Both the position numbers and the translations under genes were made by a program. From Paraburkholderia sp. UYCP14C (GTDB lineage: Bacteria; Pseudomonadota; Gammaproteobacteria; Burkholderiales; Burkholderiaceae): a stretch of 64,000 nucleotides of DNA. Location of the stretch: assembly GCF_004197395.1 (NCBI RefSeq), contig NZ_SELS01000049.1, positions 1-64,000 on the forward strand. The letters are read 5' to 3'. This document shows positions 53,439-62,286 of this stretch, piece by piece; within the stretch, counting starts at the first letter, position 1; the number at the start of each line of letters is the position of its first letter. The notes below the pieces were generated by a model. That model made no database searches and was not told the DNA's origin. It was given only the letters and a program-made list of their open reading frames with translations.

Positions 53439-54854
53439 ATGAACCACCACAACGACATCGGCACAAACCCCTATACCGGCGGCGTCGCGGCCTTCGTGGC
53501 CGGATTGCGTTACGAGGCGATTCCCGACGAGGTGCGCGCTCGCGTCAAGCTGCTCATTCTCGACTCGCTCGGCTGCGCGCTATTCGGCTCGGGCCTCGAG
53601 TGGAGCCGGATTCTCGCGGATACGCTCGCGGGCGTCGATACGACTCAAGGTTGCCGCGTGTGGGGCATGCCGATGAAGCTGTCGGCACCACACGCGGCGC
53701 TCGTCAACGGCACGATGATCCAGAGCTTCGAGCTCGACGACGTGCATCGCGCGGGCGTGTTGCATGTCGGCGCGGTCACGCTGCCGGCGATCCTCGCGAT
53801 CGCGGAGATGCTGCCCGCCAATGCGCGCATGAGCGGCCGCGATTTTCTGCGCGCGTGTGTGGCCGGCTACGAAGTGGGGCCGCGCGTCGGGATGTGCATG
53901 GGACCGGAGCACATCGCGCAGGGCTGGCATTCGGGCGCAACCGTCGGCGTGTTTTCGGCGGCGGCGGGTGCGGCCGCCGCGTTGCGTCTCGATACGGCGC
54001 GCACGGTGCACGCACTCGGCATCGGCGGCACGCAGTCGGCGGGATTGATGGCCGCGCAGTTCGGCGCGATGGTCAAGCGTATGCATGCGGGCCGCGCCGC
54101 GCAAAGCGGGTTGTATGGCGCGCTGCTGGCGCAGAACGGCTTCACGGGCATCGTCGACGTATTCGAGAACCCGTATGGCGGCTTTTGCAGCACGTTCTCG
54201 CGCTCGACCGACCGCTTCGATCTGAGTCAGTTGATCGACGGTCTCGGCGAGCGCTTCGAGACGATGAACATCGCGTTGAAGTTCTATTCGTGCGTGGGCA
54301 GCAATCACACGACGCTCGACGCGATTCGCGCGATGCAGGCACGTCGCCCGTTTGCGGCGAGCGAGGTGGAATCGATCGTCGTGCACGGCTCGCGTGTGAC
54401 CGTCGATCACGTCGGCTGGCGATATGTGCCGCAGGGCTTGACGTCCGCGCAACTGAACCTGCCGTATTGCGTCGCCACGCTGCTGCTCGAAGGCGACGTG
54501 TTCGTCGACCAGTTCAGCGAGGACAAGGTCGCGGACCCTCAGCGCATGGCGCTGGCGGATCGCGTCCAGGTGCTCGAAGATCCATCGATCACCGCGCTCG
54601 GACGCGGCTCGCGTCATACGGTGCGGGTCGAGGTCAGACTGCGCGACGGCACGCGGCTCGAGGAAACCGTGCAGTCCCAGCGCGGCAGCGAGCATGCGTT
54701 CGCGAGCGATGCGGAGATCGTCGGCAAGATGATGAAGCTCGCGGCGCACCGGATCGGCCCCGAGCAGATCGGCCGAATCGTGGACTGGGTGCTGTACGCG
54801 GAAGAAAAGACCGACACGGCCGAACTCGTGCGCCTGCTTGCGACCCACAGCTAG
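53439..54854 (+). CDS. MmgE/PrpD family protein (second copy)
   Basis: 471 residues, the family length. It has the VKLLILDSLGCALFGSG N-terminal block, the QSFELDDVHRAGVLHVGAV segment (about 93-111) and GWHSGATVGVFSAAAGAAAA, then the lid domain. It is distinct from the copy at 2861-4282, so the two probably act on different substrates. Followed 116 bases later by an MHS transporter, and divergent from a LysR gene: the usual local catabolic unit for a carboxylic acid. The substrate is unknown (methylcitrate dehydratase is only one option; no prpB/prpC are nearby). Confidence 0.88.
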   Translation: MNHHNDIGTNPYTGGVAAFVAGLRYEAIPDEVRARVKLLILDSLGCALFGSGLEWSRILADTLAGVDTTQGCRVWGMPMKLSAPHAALVNGTMIQSFELDDVHRAGVLHVGAVTLPAILAIAEMLPANARMSGRDFLRACVAGYEVGPRVGMCMGPEHIAQGWHSGATVGVFSAAAGAAAALRLDTARTVHALGIGGTQSAGLMAAQFGAMVKRMHAGRAAQSGLYGALLAQNGFTGIVDVFENPYGGFCSTFSRSTDRFDLSQLIDGLGERFETMNIALKFYSCVGSNHTTLDAIRAMQARRPFAASEVESIVVHGSRVTVDHVGWRYVPQGLTSAQLNLPYCVATLLLEGDVFVDQFSEDKVADPQRMALADRVQVLEDPSITALGRGSRHTVRVEVRLRDGTRLEETVQSQRGSEHAFASDAEIVGKMMKLAAHRIGPEQIGRIVDWVLYAEEKTDTAELVRLLATHS

Positions 54855-54863
54855 TGGTTGGGT

Positions 54864-54934
54864 GACAGCAGCACCGCAGCAAAGGCAGTGAAGCAGCAAA
54901 GCACCACAGCAGCAAAGCAGCAATCCAGGCACCA
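54864..54934. repeat. short CAGCAAAG-type low-complexity repeat
   Basis: The gap between the PrpD-type and transporter genes contains several imperfect copies of CAGCAAAG/CAGCACC over about 70 bases. They may come from slippage. No gene or clear regulatory site is visible in it. Confidence 0.7.
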
Positions 54935-54970
54935 GACAAAACCGGCCACCAGGCCGCAAGGGGACACAGG

Positions 54971-56317
54971 ATGGCCGCAACGCCTCATGATCTTTCGCTA
55001 CGGGCCTCTGTCGGCGGCCGACGCGAGCGCCTGCGCTCGATCATCGGCGGCAGCGCGGGTAACGTGATCGAGTGGTACGACTTTCTCGCTTACTCGATCT
55101 TCTCGATCTACTTCAGCAAGGCATTCTTTCCAGGCGGCAGTCAGACGGCGCAACTGCTGAACGCGGCCGCGATCGCAGCGATCGGCTATGTGGTGCGCCC
55201 GCTCGGCAGCTGGGCGATCGGCGCGCTCGCCGACCGGCGCGGCAGGCGCGTCGCATTGAGCGTATCGGTGGCGATGATGAGCATCGGTTCGTTGATCATC
55301 GCGCTCACGCCGACCTACGCGACGATCGGCGTCGCGGCACCCGGCGTGCTCGTCTGCGCGCGGCTGCTGCAAGGCTTCAGCATGGGCGGCGAGGCGGGCA
55401 CGAGCGCGACCTATCTGAGCGAAATGGCTCCCGCGGGCCGGCGCGGCTTCTTCGTCGGCTTCGTGCAGGTGACGGTGGTGATGGGGCAACTGATCGCGCT
55501 TGCGTTGATGCTCGTGCTGCAGTGGCTGTTGCTGTCGCCCGCGCAACTCGAAGCCTGGGGCTGGCGCATTCCGTTCGCGATAGGCGGAGCGCTCGCCGTC
55601 TTCGCACTGTATCTGCGGCGCGGCATCGCGGAAACGGAGGCGTTCGAACGCGCCGACGCACAAGCGTCGGCGAGGCCGGACGAAGCCGGGCGCGGCAGTC
55701 TGATGGCGTTGCTGGTCCGACATCGCATGCAGACTTTGTGGACGATCGGCATCAGCATCGGCGGCACCGTCGCGTTCTATACGTTCACGATCTATCTGCA
55801 GAAGTACATGGTCAACACGACGGGCTTCAGCCGCGGCACGGCGACGCTCATCACCACTGCCGCGCTCGTGATCTACATGTGTTTCCAGCCGCTCTATGGA
55901 CTATTGTCGGATGCCGTCGGCCGGCGCCCCGTGATGCTGGTGTTCGGTATCGGCGGCACGTTCTGCACGGTGCCCCTGATGCACGCGCTGGGCGCCACGC
56001 ACAGCGTGTGGGTCGCATTCGCGCTGAACCTGGCGGCGCTCGCCATCCTGAGCGGCTTCTCGTCGATCCACTGGCTCGTCAAATCGGAGCTGTTTCCCGC
56101 GAAGCTGCGGGCCCTCGGCGTCGGCTTGCCGTTTGCGGTGGTGTCGTCGGTGATGGGCGGCACGACGGAATACCTCGCGCTGAAGTTCAAGCACGCGGGT
56201 CACGAGTCGTGGTTCTTCTACTACGTGAGCGCGTGCGCGGCGATCTCGCTGATCACCTATCTGCTGATGCCGGAGACCCGGCATCGATCCGTCATCGATG
56301 AAGAAGCGCGAGGCTGA
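54971..56317 (+). CDS. MFS transporter, MHS family
   Basis: 448 residues and twelve membrane segments. NVIEWYDFLAYSIFSIYFS is at the first helix and the loop GALADRRGRRVA between helices 2 and 3, with RLLQGFSMGGEAGTSATYLSE typical of the MHS branch (KgtP, ShiA, citrate carriers). Same direction as the PrpD-type gene, so it probably imports that enzyme's substrate, a di- or tricarboxylate or similar. The ATG is preceded by a modest GGGGACA. Confidence 0.87.
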   Translation: MAATPHDLSLRASVGGRRERLRSIIGGSAGNVIEWYDFLAYSIFSIYFSKAFFPGGSQTAQLLNAAAIAAIGYVVRPLGSWAIGALADRRGRRVALSVSVAMMSIGSLIIALTPTYATIGVAAPGVLVCARLLQGFSMGGEAGTSATYLSEMAPAGRRGFFVGFVQVTVVMGQLIALALMLVLQWLLLSPAQLEAWGWRIPFAIGGALAVFALYLRRGIAETEAFERADAQASARPDEAGRGSLMALLVRHRMQTLWTIGISIGGTVAFYTFTIYLQKYMVNTTGFSRGTATLITTAALVIYMCFQPLYGLLSDAVGRRPVMLVFGIGGTFCTVPLMHALGATHSVWVAFALNLAALAILSGFSSIHWLVKSELFPAKLRALGVGLPFAVVSSVMGGTTEYLALKFKHAGHESWFFYYVSACAAISLITYLLMPETRHRSVIDEEARG

Positions 56318-56375
56318 CGGTACGGCGCCCAGCAACGCACGCACCGAGACGACACGATGCGATCGGCGCGGCCGT

Positions 56376-57497
56376 CTATCCGCTCTGTCGCGCACCCGCC
56401 TTGCCGCTGTGCTTGAGCGTCGGATCGAGCAGCGAACTCTTGACGTCGAGCGAAGACGCCTGCCCGAGCTTCGCGTAATCGTTTCTGAGCCATACGCCCG
56501 CCACTTCGCGGCCACGCTCGAACAGCGTGTTGAGCAATGACCAGGACGTGCTGCTCTTGGAGACGAAACCGAACTTCGCGAGAAAATCGTCGTCGCGAAT
56601 CAGGTGAAACCTGATCGGCTTGAAGCGGCTTTTGCGCGCCGCTTCCTCGCCCACCGAATCGAGCACGCGGTTGACCGCTTCGATCGCGTTGATTTCCAGC
56701 ACCACGGATGCGTTGAAACCGATTTCATTGAGCCGGTCGAGAATGCCGCGCGCATCTTTGGGCGGCATGTCGTGGCGCACGAACGGATTCGCGAGGACGA
56801 GGATCAGATCCTGCGCATGCTCGAGCAACGGCGCCAAAGGCGGGTTGCCCAGATAGCCGCCGTCCCAGTACGGTATGCCGTCCACGCTCACGGTGCGAAA
56901 CTCGCTCGGCAGGCATGCGGAAGCGCGCAGTACGTCGACTGAAATCTCGGGGCGGGTGAAGATTGCGCGTTGGTTGGTTCGCACGTCGGTAGCGCAAATG
57001 AACAGTTGCGGGCCATCGCTCGTCGTATTGAGCGTGGCGAGATCCTGTTCGGGGAGCGCGGAGCGAATCAACGGCCCGAGCGGATCGCGGTAAAACGGAT
57101 TGCCGTAAGGCGAAGCGACGAGACCCACGGCCTCCAGCATGATGGCGGCGGGATTCCAGTCAATGTTCCAGCCGCCGAATGGGCCAGGCTCGGAAAAGCC
57201 GAGGAGCGCGTTGCCCGCCAGCGCGCCGGCGCGCGATACCGCCTCCCAGAAGGCGCGCAGCATCTCGCGTGCTTTGGTTGCGCCGCCGGTTGCGAGACCC
57301 GTCGCGCACAGCGTCGCGTTGATGCCGCCCGCGCTCGCGCCGCTGATCGCCGCGATGTCGAGTGGCGTTCCCTGCGACGATGCCTCCAGCAGACGGTCGA
57401 GCACCCCCCACGTGAAAGCGCCGTGCGAACCGCCGCCCTGCAGCGCAAACGCGACCTTGGGGCCGTTCTGTCGCGTCGAGTTCCGGGATTCCTCCAT
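56376..57497 (-). CDS. patatin-like phospholipase
   Basis: 373 residues. The oxyanion loop GGGSHGAF (about 21-28), the nucleophile Ser55 in GASAGG and the dyad aspartate in YWDGGYLG are all present, so it should be a catalytically active serine hydrolase on lipid acyl esters. The second in-frame ATG (57497) is chosen because AGGAG lies eight bases upstream of it. An ATG at 57503 would place that site too close. No secretion signal is visible, so it is cytoplasmic or secreted by a leaderless route. Divergent from the histidine kinase gene. Confidence 0.9.
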   Translation of the reverse strand: MEESRNSTRQNGPKVAFALQGGGSHGAFTWGVLDRLLEASSQGTPLDIAAISGASAGGINATLCATGLATGGATKAREMLRAFWEAVSRAGALAGNALLGFSEPGPFGGWNIDWNPAAIMLEAVGLVASPYGNPFYRDPLGPLIRSALPEQDLATLNTTSDGPQLFICATDVRTNQRAIFTRPEISVDVLRASACLPSEFRTVSVDGIPYWDGGYLGNPPLAPLLEHAQDLILVLANPFVRHDMPPKDARGILDRLNEIGFNASVVLEINAIEAVNRVLDSVGEEAARKSRFKPIRFHLIRDDDFLAKFGFVSKSSTSWSLLNTLFERGREVAGVWLRNDYAKLGQASSLDVKSSLLDPTLKHSGKAGARQSG

Positions 57498-57812
57498 CGC
57501 CATGGCTCCTTCGCGTCCTGATCGCGTTCCCGGCAATCTTACGCGCACGCGACGATGCCTGGGTCGCTACGCCATCGAAATAGCCTCGCCAGCGGCGGCT
57601 GCGGGTTTGTCTCGGTTAAACAGCCGCCCGGCAGCGGGTACAGTGTCACGCGGATTGCGGGGAGCCGGCGTACAATCCCGGCCGGTCGATACTACTAATA
57701 GTCGCGCGCTACGTAACCTTCCGAAACGGTCCATGACAAAGAGGCTGACCGACACAAGCCCGTATGCCGGCACGGCATCGCGGGCTCACGCCTTTCGTCC
57801 GGGGGTATCCGG
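57498..57812. other. divergent promoter region, patatin gene and histidine kinase gene
   Basis: No gene is seen. A TACAAT hexamer (57671-57676) on the plus strand could be a -10 element for the kinase, but no matching -35 is evident at the right distance. A small palindromic ACTACTAATAGT lies at 57691-57702. Confidence 0.4.
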
Positions 57813-59846
57813 ATGAAACGGGATCTCGATCTGGATTCTCGCGATGCGATCACGCTGAATGGGCTGGCGCGCAGGCTGGGGCGCACCCGTGGGCAACTGA
57901 TGCGTCGCTGGATCGCCGAGACCTCGGCGCAGCGCGCGCATACCGATGCGCAAAGCGGGCAAGGACTCACCGGCTGCTTCGCTTACATGCTGGCCGAAGT
58001 ATCCGCCGCCCTGCTGCTCGCGGGGAGCGACGCGTCGTCATCCACGCACGTGGATGTCGCTCAGCCCGGCAGATTCTGGCCGGACGACTGGCGGGTCACG
58101 GATCTGTTTCGCAACATCGATCTGATGCAGCGCTTTCTGAAAGACGAGATCCGCGCGTATTTCAGTCCCGTTGCCGCTTGCGTCGACGTTCACATGCAGG
58201 CGCACGACATCGTCGAGCGCACCTTTCGCGCGATGATCGAAAGCGCGATCGAGGCGCAAATGCAACGTCAGGCGACCGAGGTGGCGGCGGCACAGGACAA
58301 CTTGCAGCGGGCTCTGAGCGCGCTAAAGGGCACGGAGGAGCGCCTGCGGGTCGCGACGAGCGCGGCCGGCATCGGCATCTTCGAGTGGTGCGGCGCCTCG
58401 CGGCAAGGCGTGTGGGAAAACCGGCGGATGTACGAGATCACCGGACAGCCCGAGGAAAGGGGGCCGTTGACGGCAACCGAGTTCATGACGTCGGTCATTC
58501 ATCCGGACGATGTCGAGCTGCTGCGGGTCCATTTCCGGTCCCGGACGGTCTCCGGCGAGCCGGTGCATGTCGCGTTCCGGCTGCACCGCGTAACCGACCG
58601 TGCGCTCAGGACCGTCGAAATGTTCGGGTATCTGCGTGCGCCCGTTCAGCATGACGACTTCACGTTCATCGGCAGCTTGTGCGACGTGACGGAGCGGACC
58701 GACGCGGAGGCGAAACTGCGCGACGCCGATCGCCGCAAAGACATCTTTCTGGCCACGCTCGCGCACGAGCTGCGCAATCCGTTGGCGCCCGTGCGCAACG
58801 CCGCGCATCTGCTGGGCCACAGCGCCGGAGCCGATCCCGCCAACCGTGAGTGGCTGCGTAATGTGATCGAACGGCAGACCGGCCACCTGTCGCATCTGAT
58901 CGACGACCTGCTCGATGTATCGAGGATCACCACCGGCAAGATCGAGTTGAAGCGCGAGGTCTTCGATATCCGGCTGGCACTCGACCATGCTCTCGAGATC
59001 ACGATGCCCGCGGCGTTGCAGCGCCATCACGACATCGTGCGTTTGCCGCTGGAGCACCCGGTCTACGTTCACGGCGACCGGGCGCGGATCACCCAGACAT
59101 TTTCCAATCTGCTGGATAACGCGATCAAATACACCGACGACGGTGGCCGGATCGTCATATGTGCGACGGCCGTCGGTGAGGAAATATCCATTACGGTGTC
59201 GGACACGGGCACGGGTATTTCGGGCGATGCGCTTCCTCACGTGTTCGATCTGTTCGTGCAGGGCTCCTGTCACGGCGAGCCGTCCCGGGGTGGTCTCGGG
59301 ATCGGGCTGTCGGTGTGCAAGACGCTGACCGAGATGCACGGAGGGACGATTGCCGCGAGAAGCGAGGGCAAGAACCGCGGCAGCGAATTCGAATTACGTC
59401 TACCCGTTTGCCAGGCCGGCAACCGCGAGGCGAAGGACGATGCTCACGCAGCTCGAGCGCCGTCCGATCCATTGCGTGTTCTGATCGTCGACGACAACAG
59501 CGATGCCGCGCTGTCGCTCGCCATGATTCTCGACGCGCACGATGTGCGTACCGCACACAGCGGGGAAGAAGCGCTTCAGATTGCCGCTGCCTTCGACCCG
59601 CAGATCGTCTTCCTCGATCTTGGTCTGCCGGGAATCAGCGGCTATGAAGTCGCTCGTCGGCTGAGGGACCGTCGGGCGACCGGCAAGCGCCTCGAAATCG
59701 TCGCCGTGTCGGGCTATGGACAGCCCGAGGACCTGGCGCGCTCATCGGCGGCGGGGTGTGACGCTCACCTCGTCAAACCCGTCATTATCGAAGACCTGCT
59801 CGCGATTACCCGGCGAATGACCGGCGAAAGTCCGTCGACCGTCTAG
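57813..59846 (+). CDS. hybrid sensor histidine kinase/response regulator
   Basis: 677 residues. An N-terminal helical sensor region (about 1-150, HTH-like start then RsbR-like helices) is followed by a short coiled coil and a PAS domain (about 170-300, with GIFEWCGAS and ending CDVTERTDAEAKL). HisKA carries phospho-acceptor His318 in AHELRNPLAPV. HATPase has N, G1 and G2 boxes (NLLDNAIKY, DTGTGIS, GGLGIGLS). A C-terminal receiver carries Asp602 in FLDLGLPG. No membrane segment is visible, so it senses a cytoplasmic signal. It lacks a neighbouring DNA-binding regulator, so the phosphotransfer target is elsewhere. Confidence 0.93.
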   Translation: MKRDLDLDSRDAITLNGLARRLGRTRGQLMRRWIAETSAQRAHTDAQSGQGLTGCFAYMLAEVSAALLLAGSDASSSTHVDVAQPGRFWPDDWRVTDLFRNIDLMQRFLKDEIRAYFSPVAACVDVHMQAHDIVERTFRAMIESAIEAQMQRQATEVAAAQDNLQRALSALKGTEERLRVATSAAGIGIFEWCGASRQGVWENRRMYEITGQPEERGPLTATEFMTSVIHPDDVELLRVHFRSRTVSGEPVHVAFRLHRVTDRALRTVEMFGYLRAPVQHDDFTFIGSLCDVTERTDAEAKLRDADRRKDIFLATLAHELRNPLAPVRNAAHLLGHSAGADPANREWLRNVIERQTGHLSHLIDDLLDVSRITTGKIELKREVFDIRLALDHALEITMPAALQRHHDIVRLPLEHPVYVHGDRARITQTFSNLLDNAIKYTDDGGRIVICATAVGEEISITVSDTGTGISGDALPHVFDLFVQGSCHGEPSRGGLGIGLSVCKTLTEMHGGTIAARSEGKNRGSEFELRLPVCQAGNREAKDDAHAARAPSDPLRVLIVDDNSDAALSLAMILDAHDVRTAHSGEEALQIAAAFDPQIVFLDLGLPGISGYEVARRLRDRRATGKRLEIVAVSGYGQPEDLARSSAAGCDAHLVKPVIIEDLLAITRRMTGESPSTV

Positions 59847-59856
59847 TTCCCGACCT

Positions 59857-60414
59857 TCAGTCGCCAATCGACCGGATCACCCTCGCGGGGTTTCCGCCCA
59901 CAAGCGTATTCGCGGGAACGTCCGTCGTGACGACCGAGCCCGCCGCGACAACGGAGTTTTCCCCGACCGTCACCCCGCCGATGATCGTTGCGCCGGCCGC
60001 GATCCAGACGTTTCGCCCGATCACGATCGGACTGGCGGTGACGCCCGCATGCCGCTGCGATGGTTCAACGGGATGACCCGATGTGATCAGGCTCACGTTG
60101 GGCCCGATCATCACGTCGTCGGCAATGTCGAGTCCGCCGAGGTCGTAAAACGTGCAGTTCTGGTTGACGAAGACGTTGCGCCCGACACGCATATCGGCGC
60201 CGCCCGTCGTATAGAACGGCGGGATCAACATGAAGCTCGCGTCCACCGGCTTGCCGATGAGTTCGCTGAACAGCGCGCGAACTTCATCGGTATCGTCGAA
60301 CGTCAAGCGGTTGATGCGCGCGGTGAGCGCCATCGCGCGCTTGACGTTCGCCAGCATCGCGGCGGACTCCGGTGTCTTGCGGTGAATCATTCTGGTGCGA
60401 TCGGGATTCGCCAT
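59857..60414 (-). CDS. sugar O-acetyltransferase (maltose/galactoside acetyltransferase family)
   Basis: 185 residues. An N-terminal helical Mac domain (NVKRAMALTARINRLTF) is followed by left-handed beta-helix hexapeptide repeats. These include the FVNQNCTFYDLGGLDIADDVMIGPNV stretch and the catalytic histidine in ITSGHPVEPSQR. The protein ends GGNPARVIRSIG, as usual for the family. It transfers acetyl from acetyl-CoA to a sugar hydroxyl. GAGGAAA precedes the ATG at 60414. Convergent with the histidine kinase gene. Confidence 0.92.
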   Translation of the reverse strand: MANPDRTRMIHRKTPESAAMLANVKRAMALTARINRLTFDDTDEVRALFSELIGKPVDASFMLIPPFYTTGGADMRVGRNVFVNQNCTFYDLGGLDIADDVMIGPNVSLITSGHPVEPSQRHAGVTASPIVIGRNVWIAAGATIIGGVTVGENSVVAAGSVVTTDVPANTLVGGNPARVIRSIGD

Positions 60415-60923
60415 GCGTTGATTTCCTCGGGTCACAGTGGGGCGCGCACGGCACCGGACCGCACGTCGCATCGAATCTTACCAACGTCCGGCGCGAGCCC
60501 TGCCATACGACAATCACAAGCTGCACGAAGCGGGTCTGCGCGACGATGCGGATGCGGCCCGTGCGCCGCTATCCCGACTATTATCCGGATCTCCCCGGCG
60601 CGACATCGGCGAAGCGCGTGCCGCATCGTTCAGGCGAGCATCAGCGGCTCTGGGCCGTAAGTGCGAGGCTAAACAGGCAAAGGACTCCGTCAGGGTGACG
60701 GAGAAGCGGCGCTAAAAGGAAGCGGTGCACAAGGCGACGTCGCTTGGATGCAGGTGTTGCTCTCATGCCGATTGAGGAATGCGCGGCGCCCATTTTCTAT
60801 TTCCGCGCACAGCGGTATTCACAAGGCGCCCGGCGTCGAGGCGAGGTTGCGATCGAATCGCGGCGACGCACGGTCACGCTGGTGCGTCGCCAAAACCACG
60901 TCCGCTCGCGCAGCGGGCGTGGC
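60415..60923. other. about 500-base gap without a convincing gene
   Basis: No reading frame here has a recognisable domain or a good ribosome site. The left part must hold the acetyltransferase promoter. The rest is downstream of paaK and may contain its terminator, although I see no clear T-tailed hairpin. Confidence 0.45.
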
Positions 60924-62249
60924 TTACAGGTTCGAGCCCCGCAGATCGACCACGCGTTTCGCCTTCCCCGTGGCGGTCATCGGGATATGTCCGGCCAGCG
61001 CGACCGAGACCGTCGTCGACACGCCGACCATCGTCTTGATGCGATGCTGCAGCTCGCGCGCGAGCGCCGTCCGATCGTGGTCGCTCAACGACTCGCAGAC
61101 TTCCGGCCGCGCTTCGACGCACACCGCCAGCGAATCCAGATGCCCGTCGCGTTTGACCGTCAATTGATACTGCGCGCTCAGCTTGGGAATCGCGAGAATC
61201 AGCTCTTCGATCTGGCTCGGAAACACGTTGACGCCGCGAATGATCAGCATGTCGTCCGAGCGTCCGGTGATCTTCGCGAGCCGGCGCATCGCGCGGGAAG
61301 TCGGCGGCAGCAGCGAGGTCAGATCGCGCGTGCGATAGCGGATGACCGGCATCGCTTCCTTCGTCAGCGAAGTGAAGACCAGTTCGCCTTCGCTTCCTTC
61401 CGGGAGCACCTCGCCGGTAACGGGATCGATGATCTCCGGGTAGAAGTGGTCTTCCCAGATCACCGGACCGTCCTTGCTTTCGATGCACTCCGCCGCGACG
61501 CCGGGCCCCATCACCTCTGAGAGACCGTAAATGTCGACCGCGTCGATTCCCGCGCGCGTTTCGATTTCACTGCGCATCGCCTGGGTCCACGGCTCGCCCC
61601 CGAAGACACCGACCTTCAGCGACGATTCGGCCGGATTCATCCCTTGCCGCGTCATCTCGTCGATGAGATTCAGCATGTAGGAAGGCGTGACCAGAATGAT
61701 CGACGGTTCGAAGTCGCGGATCAACTGAACCTGCTTCTCGGTCTGGCCGCCGGACATCGGCACCACCATGCAGCCGAGCCGCTCCGCGCCGTAGTGAATG
61801 CCCAGCCCGCCCGTGAACAGGCCATAGCCGAACGCGTTGTGCAGCGTGTCGCCGCGACGGCCGCCGGCAGCGCGGATCGAACGCGCGACGATGTCGGCCC
61901 AGGTATCGATGTCGCGTGCCGTGTAGCCCACGACCGTCGGCTTGCCCGTGGTCCCGCTCGATGCGTGCACACGCACCACCTGGTCGCGTGGCACCGCGAA
62001 GAGACCGAACGGATAGTTGTCGCGCAGGTCCTTCTTCGTCATGGTCGGAAACTTTGCCAGATCGGAGAGCTGCTTCAGATCGTCCGGATGCACGCCGGCA
62101 GCATCGAACGCCTGACGGTAATGCGCGACGTTGTCGTAGGCATGACGGACCGACCATTTGAGGCGCGTCAATTGCAGCGCCTGCAGCTCATCGCGGCTGG
62201 CACGTTCGATCGGTTCGAGTTCGTCGGATTGGGGGATGCGTCGGACCAT
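60924..62249 (-). CDS. paaK: phenylacetate-CoA ligase
   Basis: 441 residues, the PaaK length. The ATP loop is SSGTTGKPTVVGYT, followed by VFGGEPWTQAMR and YGLSEVMGPGVA, then RTRDLTSL, ITGRSDDMLIIRGVNVFPSQIEE and the C-terminal lysine region GKAKRVVDL. It activates phenylacetate to phenylacetyl-CoA, the first step of the paa pathway. The ATG at 62249 (MVRRIPQSDELEPIE) matches the family start and has GGAG upstream. It follows the PaaH-like gene by 37 bases, in the same operon. Confidence 0.95.
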   Translation of the reverse strand: MVRRIPQSDELEPIERASRDELQALQLTRLKWSVRHAYDNVAHYRQAFDAAGVHPDDLKQLSDLAKFPTMTKKDLRDNYPFGLFAVPRDQVVRVHASSGTTGKPTVVGYTARDIDTWADIVARSIRAAGGRRGDTLHNAFGYGLFTGGLGIHYGAERLGCMVVPMSGGQTEKQVQLIRDFEPSIILVTPSYMLNLIDEMTRQGMNPAESSLKVGVFGGEPWTQAMRSEIETRAGIDAVDIYGLSEVMGPGVAAECIESKDGPVIWEDHFYPEIIDPVTGEVLPEGSEGELVFTSLTKEAMPVIRYRTRDLTSLLPPTSRAMRRLAKITGRSDDMLIIRGVNVFPSQIEELILAIPKLSAQYQLTVKRDGHLDSLAVCVEARPEVCESLSDHDRTALARELQHRIKTMVGVSTTVSVALAGHIPMTATGKAKRVVDLRGSNL

Positions 62250-62286
62250 GGGAGTCTCCGGATTACTGGAATTGGATTGTTTCGAG

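Noticed and set aside
53213-54865. 550-residue plus-strand frame overlapping the second PrpD gene
   Set aside because: A different frame of the same region with Arg-rich composition; the PrpD frame has the family motifs.
60915-60945. tRNA T-arm-like GGTTCGAGCCCC
   Set aside because: It lies at the 3' end of paaK, and no acceptor stem or other arms can be folded around it.
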